From Bdellovibrionales bacterium (GTDB lineage Bacteria > Bdellovibrionota > Bdellovibrionia > Bdellovibrionales > JAGQZY01): a stretch of 32,316 nt of DNA. Both the position numbers and the translations under genes were made by a program. The stretch spans positions 1 through 32,316 of the forward strand of contig JAGQZY010000027.1 of the NCBI GenBank assembly GCA_020435205.1. The letters run 5' to 3'. Shown here one piece after another: positions 1 through 7,234 of the stretch; the stretch's first letter is position 1; the number at the start of each line of letters is the position of its first letter. Below the pieces are notes generated by a model, which was given only the letters and a program-made list of their open reading frames with translations, had not been told where the DNA came from and searched no databases.

Positions 1-1110
1 GCCTATCGAAAAGGTGATCTAGAAAAGGGTGAAGATCAAACTCTTGATAATCACAAGCAGATAGTTGAAGAAGATTCAAGAATGTTGTTTTCTGATTTGA
101 TTAAGCGTTTTAAAGATGAGCATTATTGCGTTATCGAAAAAAGCACAAAGCAAAACTATGAAAAGATGATGCCGCATCTTGAGTTTTTACACTCTCAAAG
201 AGTGGATGAAATCAACTCTACTGTGATTAAGAGCCTGGCGAAGCATTGGATAAATGCCCCAAGACGGTTTAACAGAAAGTCGTATGAAAAAGAATGGCAA
301 TTGTTGAGCTGTTTATTGAACTTCTACAGAGAAGAAGTTGAAGAAGGTGCAGATTATTCGGTGCCGAGTTTTAAGAAAGCTCGGAAAATGACAACCTTTG
401 ATCCTTCTAAATTTGTTCCGAGAGTTTTGGAGGACCGCGAGCTGTTAATATTTTTGGATGAGTTGGGGAAGGAAAAAAATCCTCAATATAGAGACGTGGC
501 AGAATGCCAGTATTATTTAAGTTCAAGAATTGGAGAGACTTGTGGACTTCATCCTGACCAGATTGATTTATCAAGAATGGAAGTGATGATTAGTAGAACG
601 GTCCATTGGGACCTGAAGACTTGGAAGGCTTCGATCAAAAATTATCCAAAGAATACGGAGCACAGGATTGTGGAAATACCAGAGCCGCTTGTTCCGACTC
701 TGTTAAGGTTAATGAATTTGTGTGAAGATGGAGGTTTGCTTTTTCGTAGGAGAGATGGAACACCATTAAACCGTAAAACGATTGCAACGGTCTATAATCG
801 AGTTTTAAAAAGATTGGGCTATGATCGTTATGTATCTGGAACTCACTTTATAAGGCGTCAATCGGCAACAGCCATTCAGGATGTAACGGGCGATCTAAGT
901 GTCACTCAAAAAGCATTGGGTCACTCATCGTCGAGAATTACTGAAATGTATATTGCAAATACACGCAAGCAGCGTGGACGAGCGGCATCGGCATTGAACG
1001 ATACTTTTAAAAATGTAGAAAGGGATGGGGGAAAATCCCCCATACAAAACGGAGCTGTCCCACAGTGTCCCACAAGTGAGGGCTTCAAAAAAATTTCTAT
1101 AATAAAATAA
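1..1110 (+). CDS. Tyrosine recombinase (phage-type integrase), 5' end outside window
   Basis: The reading frame is open to the first base of the window, so the gene probably begins further left; an internal ATG at 82 has only a weak ribosome site. The visible 369 residues hold a helical core-binding region (about nt 85-400) and a C-terminal catalytic domain. The catalytic set can be seen: Arg in SSRIGET (about nt 520-540), a lysine in the following beta-hairpin, the H-x-x-R box in HFIRRQ (about nt 845-862), and LGHSSSRIT followed by the Tyr of EMYIAN (about nt 915-960). Such enzymes cut and rejoin DNA at attachment sites. The gene ends 17 nt from the 3' end of a tRNA-Gln gene, the usual position of an island or prophage integrase. 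Frequent AGA/AGG arginine codons and high A+T differ from the rest of the window, which suggests horizontal transfer. Confidence 0.88.
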   Translation, partial: AYRKGDLEKGEDQTLDNHKQIVEEDSRMLFSDLIKRFKDEHYCVIEKSTKQNYEKMMPHLEFLHSQRVDEINSTVIKSLAKHWINAPRRFNRKSYEKEWQLLSCLLNFYREEVEEGADYSVPSFKKARKMTTFDPSKFVPRVLEDRELLIFLDELGKEKNPQYRDVAECQYYLSSRIGETCGLHPDQIDLSRMEVMISRTVHWDLKTWKASIKNYPKNTEHRIVEIPEPLVPTLLRLMNLCEDGGLLFRRRDGTPLNRKTIATVYNRVLKRLGYDRYVSGTHFIRRQSATAIQDVTGDLSVTQKALGHSSSRITEMYIANTRKQRGRAASALNDTFKNVERDGGKSPIQNGAVPQCPTSEGFKKISIIK

Positions 1111-1127
1111 GGGGGTTAGAAGATAAA

Positions 1128-1203
1128 TGGATGGGGTAGCAGGACTCGAACCTGCGAATAACGGAATCAAAATCCGTTGCCTTACCAACTTGGCGATACC
1201 CCA
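1128..1203 (-). tRNA. trnQ: tRNA-Gln (anticodon TTG)
   Basis: On the minus strand the 7-bp acceptor stem TGGGGTA pairs with TACCCCA. It is followed by one unpaired base and an encoded CCA end (1130-1128). The D arm (GCC/GGC), the anticodon arm ACGGA/TCCGT with loop TTTTGAT (anticodon TTG), and the T arm with GGTTCGAATCC are all intact. The sequence is close to enterobacterial tRNA-Gln. Its 3' end faces the integrase gene, so the tRNA 3' half is the likely attachment site. Confidence 0.95.
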
Positions 1204-1220
1204 TTAAAATTTGAGGTCCC

Positions 1221-1249
1221 AAATTAGCCACAATGGGGCCTCGAATCAA
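1221..1249 (-). promoter_or_regulatory. Candidate sigma-70 promoter of tRNA-Gln
   Basis: On the minus strand TTGATT (1249-1244), a 17-nt spacer and TAATTT (1226-1221) precede the tRNA 5' end at 1203 by about 17 nt. Spacing and position fit a housekeeping promoter. Confidence 0.5.
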
Positions 1250-1253
1250 GCAG

Positions 1254-1278
1254 AAAAAAGTAACCCCCTTGCGGGGGC
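1254..1278 (-). terminator. Candidate intrinsic terminator of spoVG
   Basis: Read on the minus strand, CCCCC-GCAA-GGGGG (1277-1264) forms a short GC hairpin with a GNRA loop. After a 4-nt gap it is followed by a run of six T (1259-1254). It lies about 67 nt after the spoVG stop and upstream of the tRNA promoter, where a terminator is expected. The stem is short. Confidence 0.5.
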
Positions 1279-1344
1279 CACCACCAACGGAGCAGGGACC
1301 CCGAAGATGCACGATTTTTAGTCAATCTATAGGTATTTGTAAAT

Positions 1345-1650
1345 TTAAGAATTCAGTTTTTTAGACACTTCGCCCAATGATTCCCCAAGGTTCTTGAGTT
1401 CGTCCTCATAGGCTTGAAATACGGCCTTTTCCACCTCTTCCCGGGTTTCCTGGTTGAGGGGGTGGGCGATATCGCGGAATTGTCCGTCTTTACGCTTCTT
1501 GCTGGGCATGGCGACAAATAGGCCGCTGTGCCCCTGAATGATCTTCAGGTCGCGAATCACAAAGCAATCATTAAGGGTGATGGTGACATAAGCTTTGAGG
1601 CGATCTTCGTTGACTGGAAAGACTTTGATTTCAGTGATTTCCATATTCAT
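1345..1650 (-). CDS. spoVG: SpoVG-family nucleic-acid-binding regulator
   Basis: The 101-residue product has typical SpoVG features: N-terminal [12 protein letters not shown], then [22 protein letters not shown], then [24 protein letters not shown], and a charged C-terminal helix. The length fits the family (about 85-100). SpoVG proteins bind RNA and DNA and act as regulators; in Bacillus the protein affects septation and sporulation, but it is widespread in non-sporulating bacteria, so the target here is unknown. The start ATG at 1650 has a clear AAGGAG 6 nt upstream. A sigma-28-like promoter lies 52 nt upstream (1702-1728), suggesting expression together with motility genes. The gene is monocistronic, bounded by its own promoter and a terminator candidate. 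Confidence 0.93.
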   Translation of the reverse strand: MNMEITEIKVFPVNEDRLKAYVTITLNDCFVIRDLKIIQGHSGLFVAMPSKKRKDGQFRDIAHPLNQETREEVEKAVFQAYEDELKNLGESLGEVSKKLNS

Positions 1651-1701
1651 GTTGGACTCCTTGGTGTCGTTCGCAGACAGATTCTCTGTCAGTTGAAAAA
1701 A

Positions 1702-1728
1702 CTATCGGAAGGTCCAGGAAAAAGTTTA
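1702..1728 (-). promoter_or_regulatory. Sigma-28 (FliA)-like promoter upstream of spoVG
   Basis: On the minus strand TAAACTTT (1728-1721), 11 nt, then TCCGATAG (1709-1702) matches the FliA consensus TAAAGTTT-N11-GCCGATAA at 7 of 8 and 6 of 8 positions with exact spacing. Predicted transcription start is near 1694, giving a leader of about 45 nt before the spoVG ATG at 1650. Orientation and distance are right for spoVG. Confidence 0.7.
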
Positions 1729-1787
1729 GAGTTCGTCTCAAGATGAGATGAAAAAAGGATTGGGGAATGATTATTTTTTATTTTGAG

Positions 1788-1802
1788 TCAGCCCTTGGCT
1801 GA
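1788..1802 (-). other. Short hairpin just after degP
   Basis: TCAGCC-CTT-GGCTGA forms a perfect 6-bp stem 4 nt beyond the degP stop. On the minus strand it is followed by an A-rich, not T-rich, stretch, so it is a poor intrinsic terminator. It may stabilise the 3' end of the mRNA. Confidence 0.3.
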
Positions 1803-1805
1803 AGG

Positions 1806-3242
1806 TTAGTCATTTTTCAAAATGACTTCGATACGTTCTTTGCCTCGGGCAATTTTGAGTTTGTTCTCACCCTCCTTCAGAGCTTTAATGGCTTCTGTGG
1901 CATTATTCACCTCTTCACCATTGATGCTTAATAAAACATCCCCTTCAAGGAGTCCTGACCTTGAAGCAGGGCTGCCAAATCGAACGTTATTAATGATAGG
2001 GCCAAATGGAGTTTTGAGAGGGATACTAAATGCCTTGCGGGCGCCGCTAGAGCTGTCACTGACTGAAAAACCAAAATCATAGGGCGCATTTTGTCCCACA
2101 TAGATTTTTTTGCGAACGCGATTGGCGCGCCCAGCTTCGGGATACTCGCTAATCACGACATTGAGGCTCACTTCTTTAAATGGTCCTTGCGGAGTTTGGC
2201 GTAAAACTTTAATGGGGTAGGATTTGCCAATTTCCGCATCTTGAATGCTCGTGGTCAAAGACTCCACGTGATGGACAGGGGCTTTATTAAACTCCACAAT
2301 CACATCATCCTTTTGTATTCCTGCCTGATCAGCCGGTGTGTTGTTGATCACTTGGCGAACGAGAACACCACTGGTGGGAAGGCCAAAACGGCTTGCTGCC
2401 ATGGGGTGAAGGGTGGCCATCTGCACTCCGAGAAAACCTCGTTTTACGTAACCATGCTCTTCAAGATCGCGAATGATTTGTTTTACGTAATTTGACGGAA
2501 TGGCAAAGCCAATGCCCTGCGCTCTCGCATCAATGGCACTATTCACGCCAATGACATAACCTTTGGTATTTAAAAGGGGGCCGCCGGAGTTTCCTGGATT
2601 GATGCTGGCATCCGTTTGTAAAAATGGAAAGCGATTGAGTTCACGAATGGCCCGACCTTTGGCAGAAATAATTCCGACTGTCATCGAATCACTGTGCCCA
2701 AAAGGGTTGCCAAAGGCGGCAACGTATTCGCCGACTTCAAGCTTATCGCTGTCACCAAATTCAAGAGGGGTGACTTTCACTTTATCTTTTAATTTTAAAA
2801 GGGCAAGGTCACCGCGCTTGTCTGTGCCGACAATGTCTACGGCATGCAGCTGCTTTTCCCCGTTGACCTGAACTTTTAGGGCGTTGGGGGTGCGGGTGAC
2901 AATAGCGGGTTCAACAACATGGTAGTTAGTTACAATGAGTCCATCGGCGCGAATGACAAAGCCCGTTCCGATGGGTGATGAATTTTGTGGCTCCCCGGGC
3001 ATTTCGTATTCAAAGCCATGGCCAAAAAACTCTTCCATAAAATCAAACATTGGATCGCGAAACCGTCGAGAGGATTGTCTGATTTTAGGAGGTTCAAAAT
3101 AGACGCCAACCACGCCAGGGCGGGTGAGCTTGGCCATTTCAATCCACAGGTTACTAGGGAGAGGCTCTTTCAGATTGGCTTTGTCGATGGGGGCAGCCCA
3201 TGCGCTTATGCTAAAAAAAAGAGGGAGAATCCAACGAATCAT
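1806..3242 (-). CDS. degP: DegP/HtrA-family periplasmic serine protease
   Basis: The 478-residue protein has a signal peptide (about 1-16, cleavage after AWA), a trypsin-fold protease domain and two PDZ domains (about 265-360 and 400-475). The triad is visible: His108 in TNYHVV, Asp145 in RGDLALLKL and Ser219 in NPGNSGGPL. Length and architecture match DegP/DegQ, which degrade or chaperone misfolded envelope proteins. The start ATG overlaps the stop of the upstream DUF1844 gene as ATGA, implying translational coupling. It is the last gene of a three-gene envelope operon read from 4307. A DegP versus DegQ assignment cannot be made from sequence alone. Confidence 0.93.
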   Translation of the reverse strand: MIRWILPLFFSISAWAAPIDKANLKEPLPSNLWIEMAKLTRPGVVGVYFEPPKIRQSSRRFRDPMFDFMEEFFGHGFEYEMPGEPQNSSPIGTGFVIRADGLIVTNYHVVEPAIVTRTPNALKVQVNGEKQLHAVDIVGTDKRGDLALLKLKDKVKVTPLEFGDSDKLEVGEYVAAFGNPFGHSDSMTVGIISAKGRAIRELNRFPFLQTDASINPGNSGGPLLNTKGYVIGVNSAIDARAQGIGFAIPSNYVKQIIRDLEEHGYVKRGFLGVQMATLHPMAASRFGLPTSGVLVRQVINNTPADQAGIQKDDVIVEFNKAPVHHVESLTTSIQDAEIGKSYPIKVLRQTPQGPFKEVSLNVVISEYPEAGRANRVRKKIYVGQNAPYDFGFSVSDSSSGARKAFSIPLKTPFGPIINNVRFGSPASRSGLLEGDVLLSINGEEVNNATEAIKALKEGENKLKIARGKERIEVILKND

Positions 3243-3493
3243 TTCACCGCCACATACTTCATTTTGAGATCAGATAAGAGTTGTTTTAAAAATTTCTCTT
3301 CTTCATCGGTTAAATTGTTTTCTGTTTTTGTCTGTAGGACTTCTAAAAGATCTATATTAAATTTTGCCATTTCTTTATCAATCTCAGTGTTGCCGGTGGA
3401 GGGGTTGGGGGCTAAGCCCAGGCTCATCGCGGCCGAAGAGGCAACAGAAAGAACCAAGGTTGAAAAGCTGGCTTCTAATTTTTGCTGTTCCAT
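3239..3493 (-). CDS. DUF1844 family small protein
   Basis: The 84-residue product MEQQKLEASFSTLVLSVASS... matches the DUF1844 pattern: a hydrophobic N-terminal helix ending in a SLGLAP-like turn, then ID..MAKFNIDLLEVLQTKTENNLTDEEE and a final LKMKYV. Function is unknown. I chose the ATG at 3493 rather than the longer frame from 3544 because AAGGAG lies 6 nt before it and the longer form would overlap the upstream gene. Its stop overlaps the degP start (ATGA), so the two are probably co-translated. Confidence 0.8.
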   Translation of the reverse strand: MEQQKLEASFSTLVLSVASSAAMSLGLAPNPSTGNTEIDKEMAKFNIDLLEVLQTKTENNLTDEEEKFLKQLLSDLKMKYVAVK

Positions 3494-3521
3494 AAAAAAC
3501 TCCTTGTGCATCACCCATACT

Positions 3522-4307
3522 TTAAATTTGTGGGGCTGTCTCACCAGGCCTTGTCATAAAGTAATACTGGCTTTTTCTTTTGAGGATAAGGTCTGGATCT
3601 ATGGTCAAATAAGCTAGGGGCGCTGGTGGCCACTGATCATGGGCTTTAAGAAGTTGTTGAATTTTATCTCTCAGTCTACGCACGAGAATCTCTCCGTAAG
3701 TTTTTTCCATCTCCTCTTTGATTTGTGCAAACTCCCTATTCAGGGGAAAGAACAAGGGGGAGATAGCTGAGTGAAAGGCCCGTTGTAGGGACCTTTTTCC
3801 CTTTTTTACACCTCTCAGGCGGTCAAGGCCATAGGTCAGTAAACTGATTGGAAAGACTAAGAGCGCGATCTGCAGTCCTAGCTGGTGAGCTTGGGCGAGA
3901 GTGAGGCGTCGATGCCAATCCAAGAGCATTTGCTGTTCTTCGGAGTTTAATTTTTTTACGAGGAGTGGTGAAATGAGCCACTGGTGGCGACTTCCCGGTA
4001 TAGCTAAACTGAGAGGCCAATCTGTTGCCAATTCCAACAGTTGAGCGCGGAAGGGTTTTTCATTTTTAGAAAAATCATCCATAATTTTTTGCAGGGGATG
4101 GGCCTTGAGTCGCAATCCTGCATATCTTTTGAGCAAGATTTGTGGGGCCATATAGCGAGACAAGACCTCCCAGATGAAAAGGGCGACCAAAAGCAAAAAG
4201 CCTAACCAGCGGTGAACAAACAGAGTGACGAGGAACATGAGCCCAAAAAAGAACCAGCGGATCCAAGACAAAAGAGTGTAGGGCTTCACAAGCCATGGGG
4301 AGTTCAT
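3522..4307 (-). CDS. Membrane protein resembling a catalytically dead M48 (HtpX-like) peptidase
   Basis: The 261-residue protein has two N-terminal membrane helices (about 14-32 and 35-50), a third hydrophobic segment (about 144-160) and a basic C-terminal region. Residues 100-142 resemble the M48 metallopeptidase core: a PGSRHQWLISPLLVKKL stretch like the strand before the active-site helix, then LNSEEQQMLLDWHRRLTLAQ where M48 enzymes have a helix carrying HEXXH. Here the zinc motif reads HRRLT (His132), so the Glu and second His are missing. Residues 187-203 (PLNREFAQIKEEMEK) resemble the later M48 SR..E..AD segment, also degenerate. The homology is my inference from pattern; a novel family is possible. 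It is the first gene of the operon with DUF1844 and degP, so a role in envelope protein quality control is plausible. A promoter ends 8 nt before the ATG, and no good ribosome site is visible. Confidence 0.7.
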   Translation of the reverse strand: MNSPWLVKPYTLLSWIRWFFFGLMFLVTLFVHRWLGFLLLVALFIWEVLSRYMAPQILLKRYAGLRLKAHPLQKIMDDFSKNEKPFRAQLLELATDWPLSLAIPGSRHQWLISPLLVKKLNSEEQQMLLDWHRRLTLAQAHQLGLQIALLVFPISLLTYGLDRLRGVKKGKRSLQRAFHSAISPLFFPLNREFAQIKEEMEKTYGEILVRRLRDKIQQLLKAHDQWPPAPLAYLTIDPDLILKRKSQYYFMTRPGETAPQI

Positions 4308-4315
4308 GGCGACAG

Positions 4316-4344
4316 ACTCTATTCTCAGGATCCTGGAGCGTCAA
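4316..4344 (-). promoter_or_regulatory. Sigma-70-like promoter of the degP operon
   Basis: On the minus strand TTGACG (4344-4339), a 17-nt spacer and TAGAGT (4321-4316). Only 8 nt separate the -10 element from the ATG at 4307, so transcription would start at or 1-2 nt before the start codon, implying a leaderless mRNA. Confidence 0.55.
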
Positions 4345-4435
4345 CTGTGAGTCCCGGCTCAGAGGCCTTTTGCGGGGCGCAAATAGTTAAAATGATTGAT
4401 TAAGAAGTGGGCTCCTAGAAAAATAGGGAGATCTA

Positions 4436-4441
4436 TATAAT
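4436..4441 (+). promoter_or_regulatory. Candidate -10 element for the moxR-bat operon
   Basis: A perfect TATAAT lies 16 nt before the GTG at 4458 and 31 nt before the ATG at 4473. No good -35 box is seen at 16-18 nt, so another sigma factor contact or an activator may be needed. The 150-bp gap 4308-4457 carries promoters in both directions. Confidence 0.45.
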
Positions 4442-4457
4442 CACGTCAGGGGGATAT

Positions 4458-5447
4458 GTGGAAGTTGATGTAATGGCGCTCAATGCCGCCGTCAAAAAAG
4501 AAAGTGCCTTTGTGGACCTCATGTTCAAAGAGGTGAGCAAGGTCGTGGTTGGTCAAACAGAGATGGTTGAGGGCATTGTTATGGGCCTGCTCACCGGTGG
4601 TCACGTTCTCCTTGAGGGGGTTCCTGGTCTGGCAAAAACTTTGACGATCTCTTCAGTTTCGCAGGCGATCTCCTTGCAGTTCCAAAGAGTGCAGTTCACT
4701 CCTGATCTGCTGCCTTCGGATTTAATTGGTACCATGATTTTTAATCCTAAAACGGGGGAGTTCTCACCTAAAAAAGGGCCGATCTTTACCAACATTCTTC
4801 TGGCTGATGAAATCAACCGGGCCCCAGCAAAAGTGCAAAGTGCCTTGCTTGAGGCTATGGCGGAAAAGCAGGTGACGATTGGTGATACCACCTACGGTCT
4901 GGAGAAACCTTTTCTTGTCCTCGCCACGCAAAATCCGCTAGAGCAAGAAGGGACTTATCCTCTTCCTGAAGCGCAAATGGATCGCTTTATGTTTAAAATT
5001 TTAGTGGGCTATCCCAGCAAAGGCGAAGAGCTCGAGATTATGAATCGTATGGCCACAGATAATACTCCAGAGGTTATGGAAGTCATCACCAAAGAAAATC
5101 TTTTAAAAGCCCGAGAGATGACAGATCAAATTTATGTGGATGAAAATGTAAAAACCTACATTGTTGATATCGTCATGGCCACTCGTAACCCAAGCGAATA
5201 TGGGATGGGCCATTTAGAAAACATGATTCAGGTGGGTGGGTCACCAAGAGCGACGATTAGCCTTATGCGGGCCTCAAAAGCTCACGCCTTTATTCGCGGC
5301 CGAGGCTATGTCACTGCCGAAGATGTGAAAGCTGTAGCTTACAATGTCCTTCGTCACCGTTTGATCCTGACCTTTGAGGCCGAAGCCGAAGAGATGGAGA
5401 GCGATATGGTGATCAAAGACCTTCTCAATGAAATCGAGGTACCTTAA
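4458..5447 (+). CDS. moxR: MoxR-family AAA+ ATPase
   Basis: The 329-residue protein carries the AAA+ core: Walker A GVPGLAKT (54-61), Walker B ILLADEIN with Asp117/Glu118, the MoxR signature around NRAPAKVQSALLEAM, sensor 1 ATQNP and an arginine-finger region EAQMDRFMF. MoxR proteins are chaperone-like ATPases that mature VWA-domain partners, and here VWA/DUF58 genes follow at once. The GTG at 4458 has AGGGGG 4 nt upstream; an ATG at 4473 with GGAAG upstream is an equally good start and would better fit the -10 box at 4436. The stop is directly followed by the TTG of the DUF58 gene. This is the first gene of the Bat operon. Confidence 0.93.
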   Translation: MEVDVMALNAAVKKESAFVDLMFKEVSKVVVGQTEMVEGIVMGLLTGGHVLLEGVPGLAKTLTISSVSQAISLQFQRVQFTPDLLPSDLIGTMIFNPKTGEFSPKKGPIFTNILLADEINRAPAKVQSALLEAMAEKQVTIGDTTYGLEKPFLVLATQNPLEQEGTYPLPEAQMDRFMFKILVGYPSKGEELEIMNRMATDNTPEVMEVITKENLLKAREMTDQIYVDENVKTYIVDIVMATRNPSEYGMGHLENMIQVGGSPRATISLMRASKAHAFIRGRGYVTAEDVKAVAYNVLRHRLILTFEAEAEEMESDMVIKDLLNEIEVP

Positions 5448-6323
5448 TTGACAATACCTGCTGAAGTTTTAAAAAAAATTAAGCTTCTCGAGGTCAATAC
5501 CAAGAAACTTGTGAACACAATTTTTGCCGGGCAATATCACTCGGCGTTCAAAGGGCAGGGGATGACCTTCGCAGATTTTCGCGAGTACGTTCCCGGTGAT
5601 GATGTGCGCTCCATTGCGTGGACTCTTACCGCTCGATCCGGGAATACCTATATTAAAAAGTTTGAGGAAGAGCGGGAGCTCACCTTGATTCTCGCGGTGG
5701 ATGTCAGTGGGTCGGTGGACTTTGGGTCTGATAAATATTTTAAAGGGGAAGTCTTAACCCATTTGTCTGCTCTTCTGTCTTTTGCGGCAGCAAAAAACAA
5801 TGACAATGTTGGCCTCTTGCTTTTTAGCGATCAAGTGGAGCACTATGTGCCACCCAAAAAAGGGCGGGGCCATTTGCAAAGATTGTTACGCGACCTTTAC
5901 TATCATCAACCAAAAAGTCACAGAACGAGCATTCCTTCGCTGGTTGAGTTTCTTTCGGGAGTGTTAAAAAAGCGATCCACGGTTTTTATTTTTAGTGATT
6001 TTATGGATCCCAAACCCTTTGCCACGTCTTTAAAAAGGCTTTCCCGTCGGCACGATACCATTGCGGTTCGGATCAAAGATCCCATTGAAGAGCAATTTCC
6101 ATCTATTGGCATGGTGGACTTTATTGACCCTGAGTCGGGTGAGGTCATGACCTTAGACACGTCCTCTATTGGTTTTAGCAAACATTATAAAAAATATTTT
6201 GAACAGTACAGTCGGAGCATTGAGCAAGAGCTTCGCAAGGCCCGTGTGGATTTGATTGAAGTGGAAAACGGAGAAGATTTTGTACAACCCCTTGCTAACT
6301 ATTTTAAGAAAAGGAATAAGTAG
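5448..6323 (+). CDS. DUF58 (VWA-like) protein of the Bat operon
   Basis: The 291-residue cytoplasmic protein has the DUF58 signature FADFREYVPGDDVRSIAW (41-58) and a von Willebrand A-like metal site DVSGS (Asp85, Ser87, Ser89). No signal peptide or membrane segment is seen. The start is TTG, immediately after the moxR TAA, with GAGGT in the moxR 3' end serving as ribosome site. DUF58 proteins are almost always next to MoxR and are thought to be its partners. The stop overlaps the next start by one base (TAGTG). Confidence 0.9.
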   Translation: MTIPAEVLKKIKLLEVNTKKLVNTIFAGQYHSAFKGQGMTFADFREYVPGDDVRSIAWTLTARSGNTYIKKFEEERELTLILAVDVSGSVDFGSDKYFKGEVLTHLSALLSFAAAKNNDNVGLLLFSDQVEHYVPPKKGRGHLQRLLRDLYYHQPKSHRTSIPSLVEFLSGVLKKRSTVFIFSDFMDPKPFATSLKRLSRRHDTIAVRIKDPIEEQFPSIGMVDFIDPESGEVMTLDTSSIGFSKHYKKYFEQYSRSIEQELRKARVDLIEVENGEDFVQPLANYFKKRNK

Positions 6324-7234
6324 TGGCTGAAGAGCAGGTAAAAGCAGAGACTCAAGCTCCTGATCTTCCCAGTTGGAACTGCCGTGTGCAGGGTGCACCC
6401 AAAAGTAGTCAATGGACCGTCGGTGAAGTTTTTGAAGTGGAGTGTGAAGGTCCCTCGGTAGTGTTTTCTTCGAGTCAGCTGCAAACTCAAATTCCTGAGC
6501 CAGCCAGCTATTCTTTAAAAATTTTAAAGGTCTTGGAACAAAAAGAACACAAAATTGTCGTACAAGCGACCAGCTACAATACGGGTCAACATGATTTTAC
6601 TGGTGCTGTCATTGCCGAGGATGGAGTCCCAAAATTTAAAATGGAGCCTTTGCAGGTTCAGGTAAAAAGTGTATTGGAGCAAAATAAGCCTGACCAAAAA
6701 CCCTTTGGGCCCATTATGGCTATGAAACTCTCCTATCCGTGGTGGTTGTGGTTAGTACTAGCCTCATTTGTTGTGGGTGGCGTCTTTTTTGCCCTTTTTC
6801 GTTGGAAGCGAAAAGCGCAAATGAAGCGAGTGATCGATGAGCTTAAGCAGCACAACACAGCTCTTGGTGCTTACAATCAGTTTAATAAAGATTTACGCAC
6901 CCTCAGTCGGAAAAATATCTTTGGTAAGTCTGGGTCGTGGAATGAAATGCAAAAAGAAAGGTACGTCACGAATTTAGATGAAATTTTTCGTATGTATCTA
7001 CTACGTGAATTTTATATTCCGGCCCTAGAGTGGAATTCAAAATTGGTGTTGAAAGAGGTGAGTAAAAATGACAAAAAGGGTTTTGCCAAGTACGGCGAAG
7101 ATCTCAGAGGTTTTTTAAAAGAGCTCGATCACGCTAAAGATGATATTGAAAAAGTTAAGGTGAATGACTGTCAGCAACTCACTCAGATGGCCAGACGAAC
7201 CACCCAGACCATCTGGCAACAGAGGAGGAACTAG
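6323..7234 (+). CDS. Single-pass membrane protein of the Bat operon (DUF4381-like position)
   Basis: The 303-residue protein has an N-terminal beta-rich domain (about 18-118), one membrane helix (about 139-160) and a C-terminal helical domain (about 165-300) after a positive cluster FRWKRKAQMKR. Gammaproteobacterial Bat operons carry a DUF4381 membrane protein between the DUF58 and VWA genes. Position and topology fit that role, but I cannot assert homology. The positive-inside rule puts the C-terminus in the cytoplasm and the N-terminal domain outside, yet there is no signal peptide. A stop at 6317-6319 in the same frame rules out a longer start. The start is GTG at 6323, one base into the DUF58 stop. 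Confidence 0.75.
   Translation: MAEEQVKAETQAPDLPSWNCRVQGAPKSSQWTVGEVFEVECEGPSVVFSSSQLQTQIPEPASYSLKILKVLEQKEHKIVVQATSYNTGQHDFTGAVIAEDGVPKFKMEPLQVQVKSVLEQNKPDQKPFGPIMAMKLSYPWWLWLVLASFVVGGVFFALFRWKRKAQMKRVIDELKQHNTALGAYNQFNKDLRTLSRKNIFGKSGSWNEMQKERYVTNLDEIFRMYLLREFYIPALEWNSKLVLKEVSKNDKKGFAKYGEDLRGFLKELDHAKDDIEKVKVNDCQQLTQMARRTTQTIWQQRRN

Noticed and set aside
1204-1344. A second tRNA or small RNA beside tRNA-Gln, suggested by the stem GAGGTCCC/GGGGCCTC (1213-1242)
   Set aside because: No cloverleaf can be formed. The stem overlaps the likely tRNA promoter and its loop is unremarkable.
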